64,000 bases of DNA, from contig JAZBQD010000014.1 in the NCBI GenBank assembly GCA_036583965.1, positions 66,556,395 to 66,620,394 on the forward strand, in the 5' to 3' direction. The notes under the pieces were generated by a model. The model had not been told where the DNA came from, ran no database searches, and saw only the letters and a program-made list of their open reading frames with translations. This document shows, in pieces, positions 1 through 10,340 of this stretch (position 1 is its first letter; every line of letters starts with the position of its first letter). Origin of the DNA: Prunella strophiata. Its lineage: Eukaryota; Chordata; Aves; Passeriformes; Prunellidae. Position numbers and translations under genes: made by a program.

Positions 1-560
1 GGAGCTAACAATGAGTTATTATTCTTATTATTCAAACTATTACATGTATTATGTGACAACATACCTGGATAAAATTGCACAGAATCCTGAGAAAATGTAC
101 ATTTCAAAAATTATCTTTGCATTTTGCTGCTGACTCCAAGCAACACAGGACCACAGCTGACGAAAGCCTCAACGTGGCAACGTCCCAACAAATGTCCCCT
201 CAGATGTCCCCTTGTGAGCCAATCGCTCCTCTTTGCCACCAAGCTGATGTGTCAGCTGTGACTTTCCGAGGAGCTCCGAGTAATGGGATCAGCTAATGTT
301 CAGCACACGGAGAAATTCCATATCATTCTCCTCTCTAAAAATACCGCCGGCTGCCGCTAGAGCTGCTCAGCAGTGATGAATAGCTGAAGGGACAAGCAGG
401 TCTCTAAATTTGCTTCATATCTGACAGCCCTTCATCAGATATGGGTAATGGATCCTACTTACTCCAGACTACTGTACACTGCGAGGCTCTTTCCCACCGC
501 GAGAATATATACGTTCGGTATGGGCTTCCTAATGATCGCGATTTTTTTCTTCCCCATTAA
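1..560. promoter_or_regulatory. Candidate conserved noncoding element, CpG-retaining
   Basis: No coding frame of note is present. About 17 CpG dinucleotides fall in this stretch, far denser than in most of the window, for example around 343-358 and 497-542. An 8-bp palindrome ATCGCGAT lies at 535-542. A perfect 9-bp inverted repeat (416-424 with 435-443, 10-base loop) could form a hairpin. No transposon signature is visible. CpG retention in otherwise AT-rich bird DNA often marks constrained or unmethylated regulatory sequence, so enhancer function is an inference. The block may begin upstream of the window. Confidence 0.35.
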
Positions 561-1139
561 GTCAAGCTGATTACACATTAAAAAGCTGTTAGTAAATTTT
601 GAAACGTTACTAATTCAGGCAAAAAAAAAAAAAAAAAGGGCATGTTTGGTCTTCAAATGCACCTCCATGCTTCTATCAGAGGTCTCAATTGACTTCTAGG
701 GATTTGCCTCGAGTGTTGCAAGTGTGCGCATCTTATAAATGCACGCAGCTAATTATCTTCAATGACTTTAGCAGATTCACTCACTTAATACATGGGTATG
801 TCTTTCCTGGGTATACAGCATTACAGAATTTTATTTCCTGAAGGTCATTTGATGACTTTATGTGATTTTTTTTTGTGTTTGTGTGTGTACATTTTTAATA
901 AGGTCCCATTTCTGAATCAGGAAAAAGAGCATTCAGTGAGACAAAGCGTATTTACTGCATATCTAGGGATCTCCAGATTGGCAATTATATCATAATTGTT
1001 TTTAAATTCTAAAAAAGGGGGTGGAGTGGGGAGGTAAGAGATAATTAAGTCACATGAACAGGACCCAAATTGCATTTGCTCTCATTTTTGTTGTGAACAA
1101 TATCAGTTTAATTGAATCATCTGTAATTCTTCTTACTTA
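561..1139. other. Noncoding, no gene seen
   Basis: AT-rich sequence with a 17-base A run at 621-637. The part up to about 780 still has scattered CpGs (near 711, 728, 745) and a TAATTA homeodomain-type core near 751, so the block at the window start may extend this far. The open frame at 792-995 (67 codons) has no recognisable domain and is taken as chance. Confidence 0.5.
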
Positions 1140-1152
1140 TTTTTTTTTTTTT
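1140..1152. repeat. T13 tract followed by CAG
   Basis: A 13-base T run is followed directly by CAG, which resembles a splice acceptor. No plausible coding exon follows: the downstream frame runs into a TG microsatellite. It is annotated only as a homopolymer. Confidence 0.7.
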
Positions 1153-1266
1153 CAGCCTGCAGGAATGCATACAAGACATTATGAGAGGCTGGCTGGCAAA
1201 TGTCTTGAGAGCAGAGATTTCAAGTATCCATAGGATTTTTAAGAAATCAGCAGACAAGATATGTCC

Positions 1267-1269
<3 letters not shown>

Positions 1270-1300
<31 letters not shown>
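1270..1300. repeat. (TG)n microsatellite
   Basis: An uninterrupted TG dinucleotide array of 31 bp. It is the reverse complement of the CA array at 1442-1474, so the two could pair as a stem across roughly 140 bp. Confidence 0.97.
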
Positions 1301-1302
<2 letters not shown>

Positions 1303-1440
1303 GCACACAAACATGCCAGGGAGGGTGGAGAGGAAGGATGGCCTCTGGCAAATTGGTGTCTGTCAGCTAACAAACCTTGATTTCACTATTAATGTCATGG
1401 TTCACCACACAAAAGCTTTCAGCAAGCATCAGCTCTGCTA

Positions 1441-1507
1441 TACACACACACACAACACACACACACACACACACTCATATATATATTTTTGTATATATAT
1501 ATACACA
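1441..1507. repeat. Compound (CA)n-(TA)n microsatellite
   Basis: A CA/AC array at 1442-1474 with one interruption (CAACAC) is followed by TA arrays at about 1477-1486 and 1492-1504. The 124-codon plus-strand frame across the region (1181-1555) translates the repeats as His-Thr, Val-Cys and Tyr-Ile runs and is not a gene. Confidence 0.95.
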
Positions 1508-1874
1508 CTGGCTGCCTTCAGTCAAGCTGGCCTGTCATATTCAATGCATCACTGAAACAATGGAATGGGCAGAGTCTCTCCTAATTTGATTAGCAAAGCA
1601 TTTTTTCGGTAATAATTGATTTGACTAACATTAGTTTCTGTGTTTTTAATAAAGAGAAAATCTTCATGATTTAAATGGCTTTTGTTAATGAAAGAGACCC
1701 TCACTGATCTGAAATCAAATCATGTTGCTTGCAGTCAACACTAGAACTAGAGAAAAAGCTAAGAAAATAATAATAGCACCTAATCCATAATCTCTCTAGT
1801 GCAAAATGAAGGATTCCAGCATATCTGGGGGCTTCATGAACTGAAATGCCATCCTTAAAAAACTGCATTGCTGA
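1508..1874. other. Noncoding, no gene seen
   Basis: Unique AT-rich sequence between the microsatellites and the CR1 copy. Short open frames on both strands lack domains. The boundary with the CR1 element is approximate because the element is 5' truncated and eroded. Confidence 0.5.
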
Positions 1875-2860
1875 ATAAGGGCAGAGCACCTGATGTAATC
1901 TACCTGGAGCTGTGCAAAGCATTTGACACTGTCCCACACAACATCCTTGTCTCTGAGCTGGATTAGATGGATGGGCCACTCAGTGGATAAGGAATGGGCT
2001 GGAGGGTTGCACTCAGAGTTGCAGTCAATACCTTGACACATGAATGGGAACCAGTGACGAGTGGCATTTCTCAGGTGTCAGAATTGTGACAACCGTCTTG
2101 TCTGGTGACACAGACACTGGATTGAGTGCAGCCTCAGCAACACAGAGCTGTGTGGTGTGACATGCTGGAGGGAAGGAGAACATCCAGAGGGACCTGGACA
2201 TGTTGGCCCATGCAAACCTCATGAAGTTCAAGGCCAAGTGCAAGGTCCTGCATGTGAGTCAGAGCAATCCCAATTCCAAGCACAGGCTGGGCAGAGAATG
2301 CCCTGGGGAGAAGATGTGGGGGTGTTGGTGTACAAAAAGCTCAGTGTGACCTGTCAATGTGGACTCAGAGCCCTGAGAGCCAAATGTGTCCTGGGCTGCA
2401 CTGTAAGGACAAGGACCTGCTGGAGCAAGTCAAGAGGAGGCCACGAAGATGCTCAGAGGGCTGGAACAGCTCTGCTGTGGAGAAAGGCTGAGAGAGTTTG
2501 GGTTCTTCAGACTGGAGAAGAAAAGGCTCTGGGGAGACCTTAAGGCACCTTCCAGTACTTAAAGGGAGCCCACACTAAAGCTAGAGAGGGACTTCTGACA
2601 AAGGCTTCTAGTGATAGAACAAGGGGTAATGGATTTAAACTGGATGAAGTAGGTTTGGATTGGACATCTGGAAGAAATTCTTTACTGTGAGGGTGGTGAG
2701 AATATATTGCTCAGACAACCTTTGGGTGCTCCATCCCTGGGGGTGTTTAAGGCTAGGTTGGATGGGGCTTGAATCAGCCTGGTCTCGTGGAGGGTCTCCC
2801 TTTATGGTTGAAACTAGAGCATATTTAAGGTTTCTTTTAACCCAAACCATTCTATGACAC
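1875..2860 (+). mobile_element. CR1 LINE, 5'-truncated, with RT remnant and intact 3' end
   Basis: Non-LTR retrotransposon remnant. At 1889-1963 the frame reads PDVIYLELCKAFDTVPHN and beyond, matching reverse-transcriptase motif A of CR1 ORF2 (KAFDTV), then meets an in-frame stop at 1964-1966. Further on, EDVGVLVYKKLSVTCQC (about 2310-2360) aligns with the later ORF2 region, but the segment just upstream is in another frame, so the copy is frameshifted. Around 2400 roughly 100 bases of the usual element seem to be missing. The 3' end is well preserved: the CR1-typical ATTCTTTACTGTGAGGGTGG lies near 2676 and the CCATTCTATGA terminal motif near 2849-2858. It is a dead copy without coding capacity. 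Subfamily is not assignable by eye. Confidence 0.93.
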
Positions 2861-5800
2861 TCTTACAGATAGCCATGCATAATTCTCCTTTTACAGACTG
2901 AATAACCTGACCAAGGTAATAACCTAGGTCTGAGGCAAAGAACTGAAATTTATCTGTGTCTGCTGAGTCTCTTAATAGTCCTGTAACCACCAAACACTCT
3001 GTCCCTATATCTTTGCATTACAACTCATTTAAAGCACAAGTTTTCGACATTGGGCTGTGGCATTCTTGGTTCCCCAGATAGTAAGCAGCAACACAGTGAA
3101 ATCTTAAAAATAAAAAGCGCATTTTGTTCCTTTCCCTTGAAGAACACTAAAGATTATGGGAGTACTTTTACTTCCCTATCTAAAACACTTTTATGAAAAT
3201 TTTGCTAGTCATTAGTTTTGTTTCTTATTTAGTTATAAAATATGAAGCTGGATTTTGCTCCCCTTTACACCAAAATGAATTTATAACAATGCAAAGGAGA
3301 AGAGGAAATCGCTACCAGCTCTGCCAGCCTCACTGCCCAGGTAGGTTAACATTGCTTCTGGCAGTCCTAGAAAAGTGTGCAGAGCCAAAGCCCACACCAT
3401 AAATAGCTTCTGTGACAAAGGAGTTTTGTAAGCGACACCTTTAATGATCTGGCTATTTATAGGTTTCAAACCAGGACAAATGATGGATTCCTTGGCAGCT
3501 GCTTATCCTTACCCTTGCTAAGTGTATGGGGAGGGAGAAGGAGAATGTCTAAGCATATTTTTTCACCTTTAGCCTCTGCTATCAGCTACTGAGCAAGGAC
3601 TACCTGCTGAGTGAACTGATGGTGAGCAGGATGACATGCAAAGCCTCGGAGCCTGCTAGGAGCACTGCCATGTGTACCAACAAGGTGCACTTGGAAAACA
3701 AGAGATCCTGGAATGGGTTTTCAGTGGTGTTAAGCACACAGAGCCCAAGTTAGATCCAGCATGCTCAGCTCCCAATCAGCCATCTAGAAGATGCAGTCAA
3801 GTATCAGAAGTGGTCAACATAAACAATCCCAACAAAATCAATTGAGTGCTGTATGTCAAATGACCTGCAATACTAGGTTGCTCATTTAGATGTCTAAATG
3901 CAAATCAACAAATGACAGGCTCTTTTGAAATCAAGGCCTTTGAGTCTCATTCCCCAAACCCTTAGAGAAATGATTTGACATCTCTTTAGTTGCAACAAAG
4001 GAGCTTGAGATGCAAGGAGTAAACTCATGAATGCTTCTGCACTCTGAACACCTTGAGGGCTGATTTGTACAGATACTCCAGCCTATCAAACCCCAATGTA
4101 AAACTGCTGCCAGAAGATATTCCTCAGCTTCCTACAGTAGGAACTATCCAGTTGTTTCATTACACTGGTCACAGGCTAGAAAAACCTCAAAGGACATCAC
4201 TGTAAACATTCCTGAACAAACCTGTAGGATGGACAAAACTGGTTCTTGCAGAAGAAATACTGAAGTGAGTAGTAGTTAGAAAACAGCTGCAGAACGGGGC
4301 ATTAAGTCAGCTCCACTGCAGTCAGAATGAACAAAGGCTTTTTGCTACACTCTAATACACACACATAATACGACTCGCTTTATTAGTCTTTAGAAATCAC
4401 GACCCCTCTAATGTGAGGCAGAGTTGCTCGGTAAGCAACATGGACAAGAGCCCAAAAATCAAACAAGCACACTTCTGTATACTCCAGTAATTTGCCATTT
4501 TACTTAGCTTAATGAATTTTACAGTGCCTAGGAGAATAGAAATGATGGGTTATGAACTCAGCGATATATCCTCAGATGCCACTTAGAAAGGCAGACATGG
4601 AGCACTCTGTGCTTTTCTGTGCTTATGGATGTGCATAAACATGTATATATACACACAAACACATGCATTTTACATATGTATGTATGTCCATATAGATTTA
4701 CATAAGAAGTTGGGTTCTAAATGATGAAACTAAAAGGTCATTAGACATGGTTACAGTACAAACTTGATCTTAAGATACTGCAAACAACCCTCAAATCACT
4801 CCCCAACCCTGAATAGCATTGCTCTTTTTAGTGCAATATTTAATGCAGTTTAAGTGAAGCTGGTAAGATAATGGTGCTACAGTGAACAGGATAACACAGA
4901 ATATCAAAATAAAGTGAAATCAGAAAACAAGTCAGACTGTAACAAGCTATGTTAATATTTGCTTCTGCCTTTTTTTCTGTAGGCAGATGAAAATGCTGAT
5001 ACAGATCATTAATGCTCTTAAATTGTCATCATGCTAAGGTCAGTAGTAGTGTATGAGGTTGTTTGATCATATCATCATAAAATGGTTCTGAAGTGTGCTG
5101 TACCTTTTTTCTTTTTTAATGTCTGGTTTCATTCACCCTTGACCACCTTTGTTCTACTCTAAATCATGACAGAGATGGATCGAGGGAAAATGAAACAAAG
5201 TCCAAGACACACCTGCTGCATCAGACCCTTGAAAAGTATTGAAGAGAATGTTTGCAGAGGGCCCTTAACTGCAAAAACCAACAAATACACCAAAGCCCCA
5301 TATTTTCCATTCCCCCTTGTTCCCCTTTTCTGTCTCTGAAAGCAGAAATTACTTCCTGAAAAAACCTTTCTAGTCTGTGGTAATGGGGTTCCAAAAAATT
5401 CATGGGCTTTGCAGACTGTGGACCTCCCAAATCTCACTCAAGAAGAAAGAGAAAGGAGTCAAGTCCAAAGGTGACCACTGGCTACAGAAAACGTGGGGAT
5501 TGCACTGGGGCTGGAACAGAAGCCCCTTGATATGTTCAGGGAAACAAGAAGGCCAATTCCCATAAAATGAGAGGGGCAAGTATCTAGAACAGGCTACCTG
5601 TGTGCTCTGAGGCTGCTCCTGTGCTCCTGTAAACAGGGAAATGTGCCCTGGGTGGAAGGGCACACTCAGGAGAGATGCTTCTAGCCAAGGTGGCAAGAGC
5701 ATGACAGTCACAGCAAGGGACCAGAGGGACAGCAGAGGAGCACTGCTAAGAGCAGGCTGCAGACATGAATGAATGGAACACTCTGAGAACCCAAAGGGTT

Positions 5801-7030
5801 TCTTGTCAATTTTCCAGGAACCCAGAAAGCTGGTGTCTGAAAGAACTCAGCCCTCATAACTCATGGTGAGAAATGGAAAACAGGTTTTTTGAACATAAAA
5901 TCCAAATTTGAGGGAAAGCTTGCTTTAAACAGACAGCCATCAGATCCTGATTGACTTGGGCCCAGAACAATTAGCTCAGTACAGAACTCACTATGTGTCG
6001 TGGGCTGCCATCAGCAGATGTATTTTACAGGTGTTTAGTTTTGCTTACTTACATCTAAGCAATTTCATGATTTAAAAATCAAAGCTCATCAACTGAAACA
6101 AAAAGTTTGAAAAAGTCCCATTTTTCAAGCTTATTGCAGAAAAATACCTTGTCTTCTAAGAAGCCACTAATGGTATGCATAAATGATTTTCCCATTTCAG
6201 GAAAAATGTGAAATCTCAAAGTGCTAAGAATTGCTTCTGATGGTCCAGAAGGCATCCCTTCTCACCCCATAATCATTTGTAACTGTAAAAGCCTTAATGA
6301 GTAAAGCATCATAATTTCCAATTTTAACCTTCTTATTCTCTTCCCTCAGGTAAGAATGCAAAAATAACATTAGCTGGCTTCACCCAATGTCTAGAATTGC
6401 TGCTTCTCTACATAATGCTGTATTATATTTGTGACAATAATAATTCACCATATTTGAGCTAAAAGGTGGTCACAGCACCCTCAGGAACCCTAGGAAAATC
6501 CACAGTAAGATAAACCTCCACTACAATCCAATCTGAGAAGGATCTGTCCAGTAATATTGTACATCTGTATCTCAGTGGTTCCTCTGCTTAATTAAAATGT
6601 TCATTACCTATGCTTTTAGAACTTTCAGCATCTCTAGAAGGGCTCTGTGCAGTATAACCTTGGCTTTTAAAGAAGATGAAGGACTGTCATAACTTCAAAT
6701 ACCCCATCAGAGAAACCTCCAGTCCTAACCCAAGCCACAAGGAGTCTTTGCATCCAGTGCAGAGAGAAAACTTCAGCATAAAATGTCCCACCAGTGATGG
6801 CACTATGTGGTATTCAGCACACAATTTCACAGGGTGTATAAAACAAAGTCTGAAGCAAAGTCAGGTAAAAACAATATTGAATTTGTATATTCAAATTAAA
6901 TGTTCCTTTTAATTTGATATAGAGAACAAGTGACATTGGCTGGTTGGCAATTCCCAGTGGTTTAACCACAGCTTCATGACTAGTATTGGAATGCAGCATT
7001 GTTGGATTAAGCTATTTCCACTAAATAACA
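2861..7030. other. Noncoding, no gene seen
   Basis: About 4.2 kb without a recognisable gene or young repeat. The longest frames (5159-5437 minus, 5400-5711 minus, 92-103 codons) have no domain and biased, shadow-like composition. An AT-rich alternating purine-pyrimidine patch lies at 4640-4690. A weak MIR-like patch at about 2885-2965 is too degraded to annotate. Confidence 0.5.
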
Positions 7031-7032
7031 TT

Positions 7033-7052
7033 TGTATTTGCATGCAAATACA
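7033..7052. promoter_or_regulatory. Perfect 20-bp palindrome containing two overlapping POU octamers
   Basis: The sequence TGTATTTGCATGCAAATACA is its own reverse complement. It holds ATTTGCAT at 7036-7043 and ATGCAAAT at 7042-7049. These are the classic Oct/POU octamer in both orientations, sharing the central AT. The combined core ATTTGCATGCAAAT resembles the palindromic elements on which POU proteins form dimers. Function is inference; a perfect 20-bp palindrome by chance is rare. Confidence 0.45.
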
Positions 7053-7740
7053 CTGTCTTAACTGTTATGTTCTTAAACTACTGTTGTGATAAACTCTCAT
7101 TCTTAAACCTTGATGCAATTTCCCAGTTTGCACCGACACTGCTCCCATGTCTCCAGCCTTTAAGTTCATTACTCATTCTTGTGATGTTTCTTCTGCTGGC
7201 TAGGATTATCCCAGAGTTGTTTAGGTATAAGAAAGCAAATGAACTTGAATAAGAGGTCAAAGGCTAAGACTGCCATAAGCTGTCTTGGGTAAATGACATA
7301 ACTTTACCTAGCCAACAGTTTCTCCACAAAAATGCAATCACAGCATAGACAGAGCCTCCTCTTTCTCTCCAGTCTAGCTCAGAGCAGGCACACCAGACCC
7401 TCTCAGCAGTCAGGGAATCCACTGCTTGGACTCTGCTTCCTTTCCTTAACTTTCCTTCTCTTGAAGTTCAAGGTTTTCCAGGTTACAGTAAAAACCAGCC
7501 TGGGTCTGGTCCCTATGATAAACACAGGGAATCCTGCAGGTATGACCAAACATAAGAAAAATGAACCAGAAGTTACAAATCTGTGGATGATGCTCTGAGA
7601 AAGGCAGAAAAATGGTTTGGTTTGGGTTGTGCTTCTCTTTGCTAGATGAACCCTTCTCTCTCTTTGAAGCAGCCAGCAAATAACTCATGACATGCAAAAG
7701 CTTCTGATTGCAGTGGAGGAAAAGCTCAACTCTTGGTCCA
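7053..7740. other. Noncoding, no gene seen
   Basis: AT-rich unique sequence. Frames of 60-99 codons on both strands (for example 7332-7598 plus and 7446-7745 minus) overlap each other and show no domain. Confidence 0.5.
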
Positions 7741-7741
7741 G

Positions 7742-7791
7742 CCAAGGTGGCTCAGCTTTGCTTGAGCTCAGCTTTGCTTGAGCCACCTTGG
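7742..7791. repeat. Hairpin with tandem 16-bp duplication
   Basis: Arms CCAAGGTGGCTCA (7742-7754) and TGAGCCACCTTGG (7779-7791) are perfect reverse complements. Within the structure a 16-bp unit (TCAGCTTTGCTTGAGC) occurs twice head to tail at 7752-7767 and 7768-7783 without a mismatch. A recent local duplication or template switch at a palindromic spot would explain both features. Confidence 0.95.
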
Positions 7792-8815
7792 AAGCAAGCA
7801 CAGAATCCTCTCAGCCTTTCTGACTCAAGCTCAAACTGTTAATTTTAAAAGAGCTGAAGCAAAGAAGTTGTTCACAGATGATTTTCAGCTAGAGCCAGCA
7901 GAAAAAGTTAAAGGAAATGTCACAACTTTTGATTCATGTCCCTCAGGAAACGTGTTTTGTGGTAATATCACTATTATTTTCAAAAGCCTTGAATTTAACT
8001 CTTCCAGTTCCCCCAAACTGACACAAGAAATAATGGTTTTCCTCCTAAAAATTTGTTCTTTAATCACTTTAGTTGCTATTTTCTGCACACTCAGGAATGG
8101 TGTTCCCAGCATTGACAGTCAAAAAACAATGTAATTGTTGCTTACAGAATACTATTTCTCAGCAGAGGAATGGGAAATCTCTGGATTTATAGAATCTGTG
8201 TGTATTACAGCATTTTATCTGTCTTCTGACTGATTGGCAAAAGTTTATAATGTCTTGTAGCATTGTGAAAAACCAAATCAAAAAAAAGAGGAAGGGTGCT
8301 TGAATTAACTCCTTATACACCTTGCTTTTAGAAATCATTCATAAAACACTGAACACAACATTATCTGAACATAAATACAGCCTCAGTATACTTTGTTGGC
8401 AGTGACAGCCAAGATCAATATTGGAGACCAAATGCCAACAGTAAAAGGGTATGTCAGTCAGTATTTCACTGACTAACTGCCCTTATCTGAAGCTCTCATG
8501 CTTCACTGGGTGAAAATACAGCCATTGATCTTAGTGTCACAACTCAAATTCTTCATATATCAACTAGTTTCCCTCCCATCCCCCCTTCTCAGCTGAATTT
8601 CTAGGCCACTACTTATTTTTATGATCAATATTTCTATCACTCTCACATGAACTACACTTTTATTATATTAACCTTTAAGTACAATTTTTAACATATCTGT
8701 TTGGTGTAATGTCACATGCTTTAACTCAACATCTCTTTCACAATTGCCAGAGATACAGATGAAGTTCAGGTTTCTTTAAGTGTTTGTGGCAGAACTACTC
8801 TGATTAGTAGATAAA
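7792..8815. other. Noncoding, no gene seen
   Basis: The 118-codon frame at 7778-8134 (plus) begins inside the hairpin. It has a mildly hydrophobic stretch near residues 85-105 but no domain I recognise and no visible promoter. I treat it as chance. The rest is AT-rich unique DNA. Confidence 0.45.
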
Positions 8816-8819
8816 TCTA

Positions 8820-9320
8820 CCCTGTGCAGTGCCCGAGGAGCTCTCTGTGGCTGTGCAGGTGTGCTTTCAAGGATTCGGCTTCCCTTTCCAGGAATTCACA
8901 GCTCAGCCGTAAGAATTTTTCTCCGAAGAGTTTTTCTTAGCAATTGATCTGACTGCTTTACCTTAAAGCATTTAAGTGTTGGAAATTAGCATGACAAAAA
9001 TCCAGCCATGCAAACAGTCTGAAGGAGATTGACTGTTCTGCTAAACAATCCCGAGTACTAGGAGAGGGTTTAATGTATGTAGTGTATATGGATCAGGTCT
9101 CTGGCTTGCTTTATGGTCTCTGGATTTCACTTTTCCTGTTTGCAAACTGCAAATATGAAGTACAGCCTACTTTGGTTAATTACTTCGGATTTAAAAATCA
9201 ATGGAACCATATTCCAGAAGTAATAAATGTAATTGTCTGATCTACATTAAATGCTCTGTGAGATTACTCATTAATAAAGTAATTGAAGTTAAATGCTTCG
9301 AGATCTTTAAATAAAAAAGC
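8820..9320. promoter_or_regulatory. Candidate conserved noncoding element
   Basis: Scattered CpGs (near 8834, 8876, 8909, 8923, 9051) are followed by an AT-rich part dense in TAAT-type cores at about 9177-9310. No repeat signature and no long frame are seen. The composition resembles vertebrate developmental enhancers. Conservation is not shown from one sequence. Confidence 0.3.
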
Positions 9321-10089
9321 ATTAGATGGATGATAAAAAAAATACAGACACTGTAAAATATATTAATGTCTTAGGGAGTAAGTTCTAAACTAAAAATGTG
9401 AATGAAATGATTAAAAACCACAATAAAACTCCCTCCTTCTCTGTTACAGTAACATAACACTTCTCACTAGCTCATTCACTCAACTTAGTGAAAATTACAG
9501 CAAAGTATTATTCCTGTCTATCTTGGAACTAATACAGACAGGGTAATGCCTTGATTATTTGATTATCAGAGAGATAATCCTTGAGCTATGTGGGTTTTAC
9601 TGCTCCACAGACCTTTTCAATCTTACTTTAAGAACTACCAGAAACTAAAATCAGTGAGACACACTAAGCAATGCAAAGACTATTTTACTTTTTTTAATTA
9701 TTATTATTTAAAGTTTCAGTGTATTATGTTAGGACTACAATTTTAATGCACAAGCTGATGTCTCCCAAAGGAAATCATTCTACCCCAAAATGTTTCATCA
9801 ATTATTGCGTTGTTCCATCATTATCCAAATTGTCAAAGCAATTTCATTATAAATCCCACATAAAGTAGCACTAAGGGGTAATGGCAAAATGGCTTCGGTC
9901 CCTGTAGGACCATCTCAAGAAAAATAATTTCAGGCAGAGAGGAAACAGTGCTTTGTTCTTGTGCAGTGGGAGGGAAGTTTTTCTTTCTTGGCTACGCCTC
10001 CATGACAAAAAATCCCCACAAACGGGGACTGCTATAGCAAGAAGCAGGGAAAACTGCACACTATACACAAGTTGGTTCATTTAGGGATC
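9321..10089. other. Noncoding, no gene seen
   Basis: AT-rich unique sequence with several poly-A/T-rich patches. The only frame over 60 codons (9871-10080 minus) has no domain. Confidence 0.5.
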
Positions 10090-10340
10090 CCACAGCAAAG
10101 GTTTAATGACAACGGGACTGATTGGAGCTGGATATATAAAGAGGCTTAATTTCTCAGCTGCAGAGAGCTCTCCAAGGGAAGAATGTGGTGGGAGGATGGG
10201 AGGGGAAAAGAGCGCGTGCCCACGGGCCGGCGTGCACAGACGGGTAGGATGGAGATGTCTGCTTGTACATAAATAACCTCTCAGTTACAGTCAAAATTTT
10301 CCTTTATCTGTCCAAAGTTGTGTATTTAGCATTAGCACAC
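10090..10340 (+). promoter_or_regulatory. Promoter-like module: inverted CCAAT, TATA motif and small CpG cluster
   Basis: ATTGG (inverted CCAAT) at about 10121 is followed by TATATAAA at 10133-10140. About 60-100 bp further on a short CpG-rich patch (10211-10247, about six CpGs) includes GCGCG and GGCCGGCG. The order fits a core promoter reading to the right, but the CCAAT box is unusually close to the TATA motif. No open frame or splice pattern follows. It could serve a noncoding transcript, be an enhancer with promoter-like features, or be chance. Confidence 0.25.

Noticed and set aside
1140..1155. T13 plus CAG resembling a splice acceptor
   Set aside because: The following frame runs into a TG microsatellite, and no donor or conserved peptide follows.
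2885..2965. TTTTACAGACTGAATAACCT stretch resembling a MIR core
   Set aside because: Too degraded; it lies just after a CR1 3' end and the key GAGGCACAGAG-like part is missing.
4366..4376. TAATACGACTC, identical to the first 11 bases of the phage T7 promoter
   Set aside because: The following bases (GCTTTATTAG) do not match the rest of the promoter, so this is a chance match or at most a reminder to check for vector, not evidence of it.
8399..8415. TTGGC and GCCAA half-sites resembling an NFI palindrome
   Set aside because: The spacing is seven bases rather than the five expected for a canonical NFI site.
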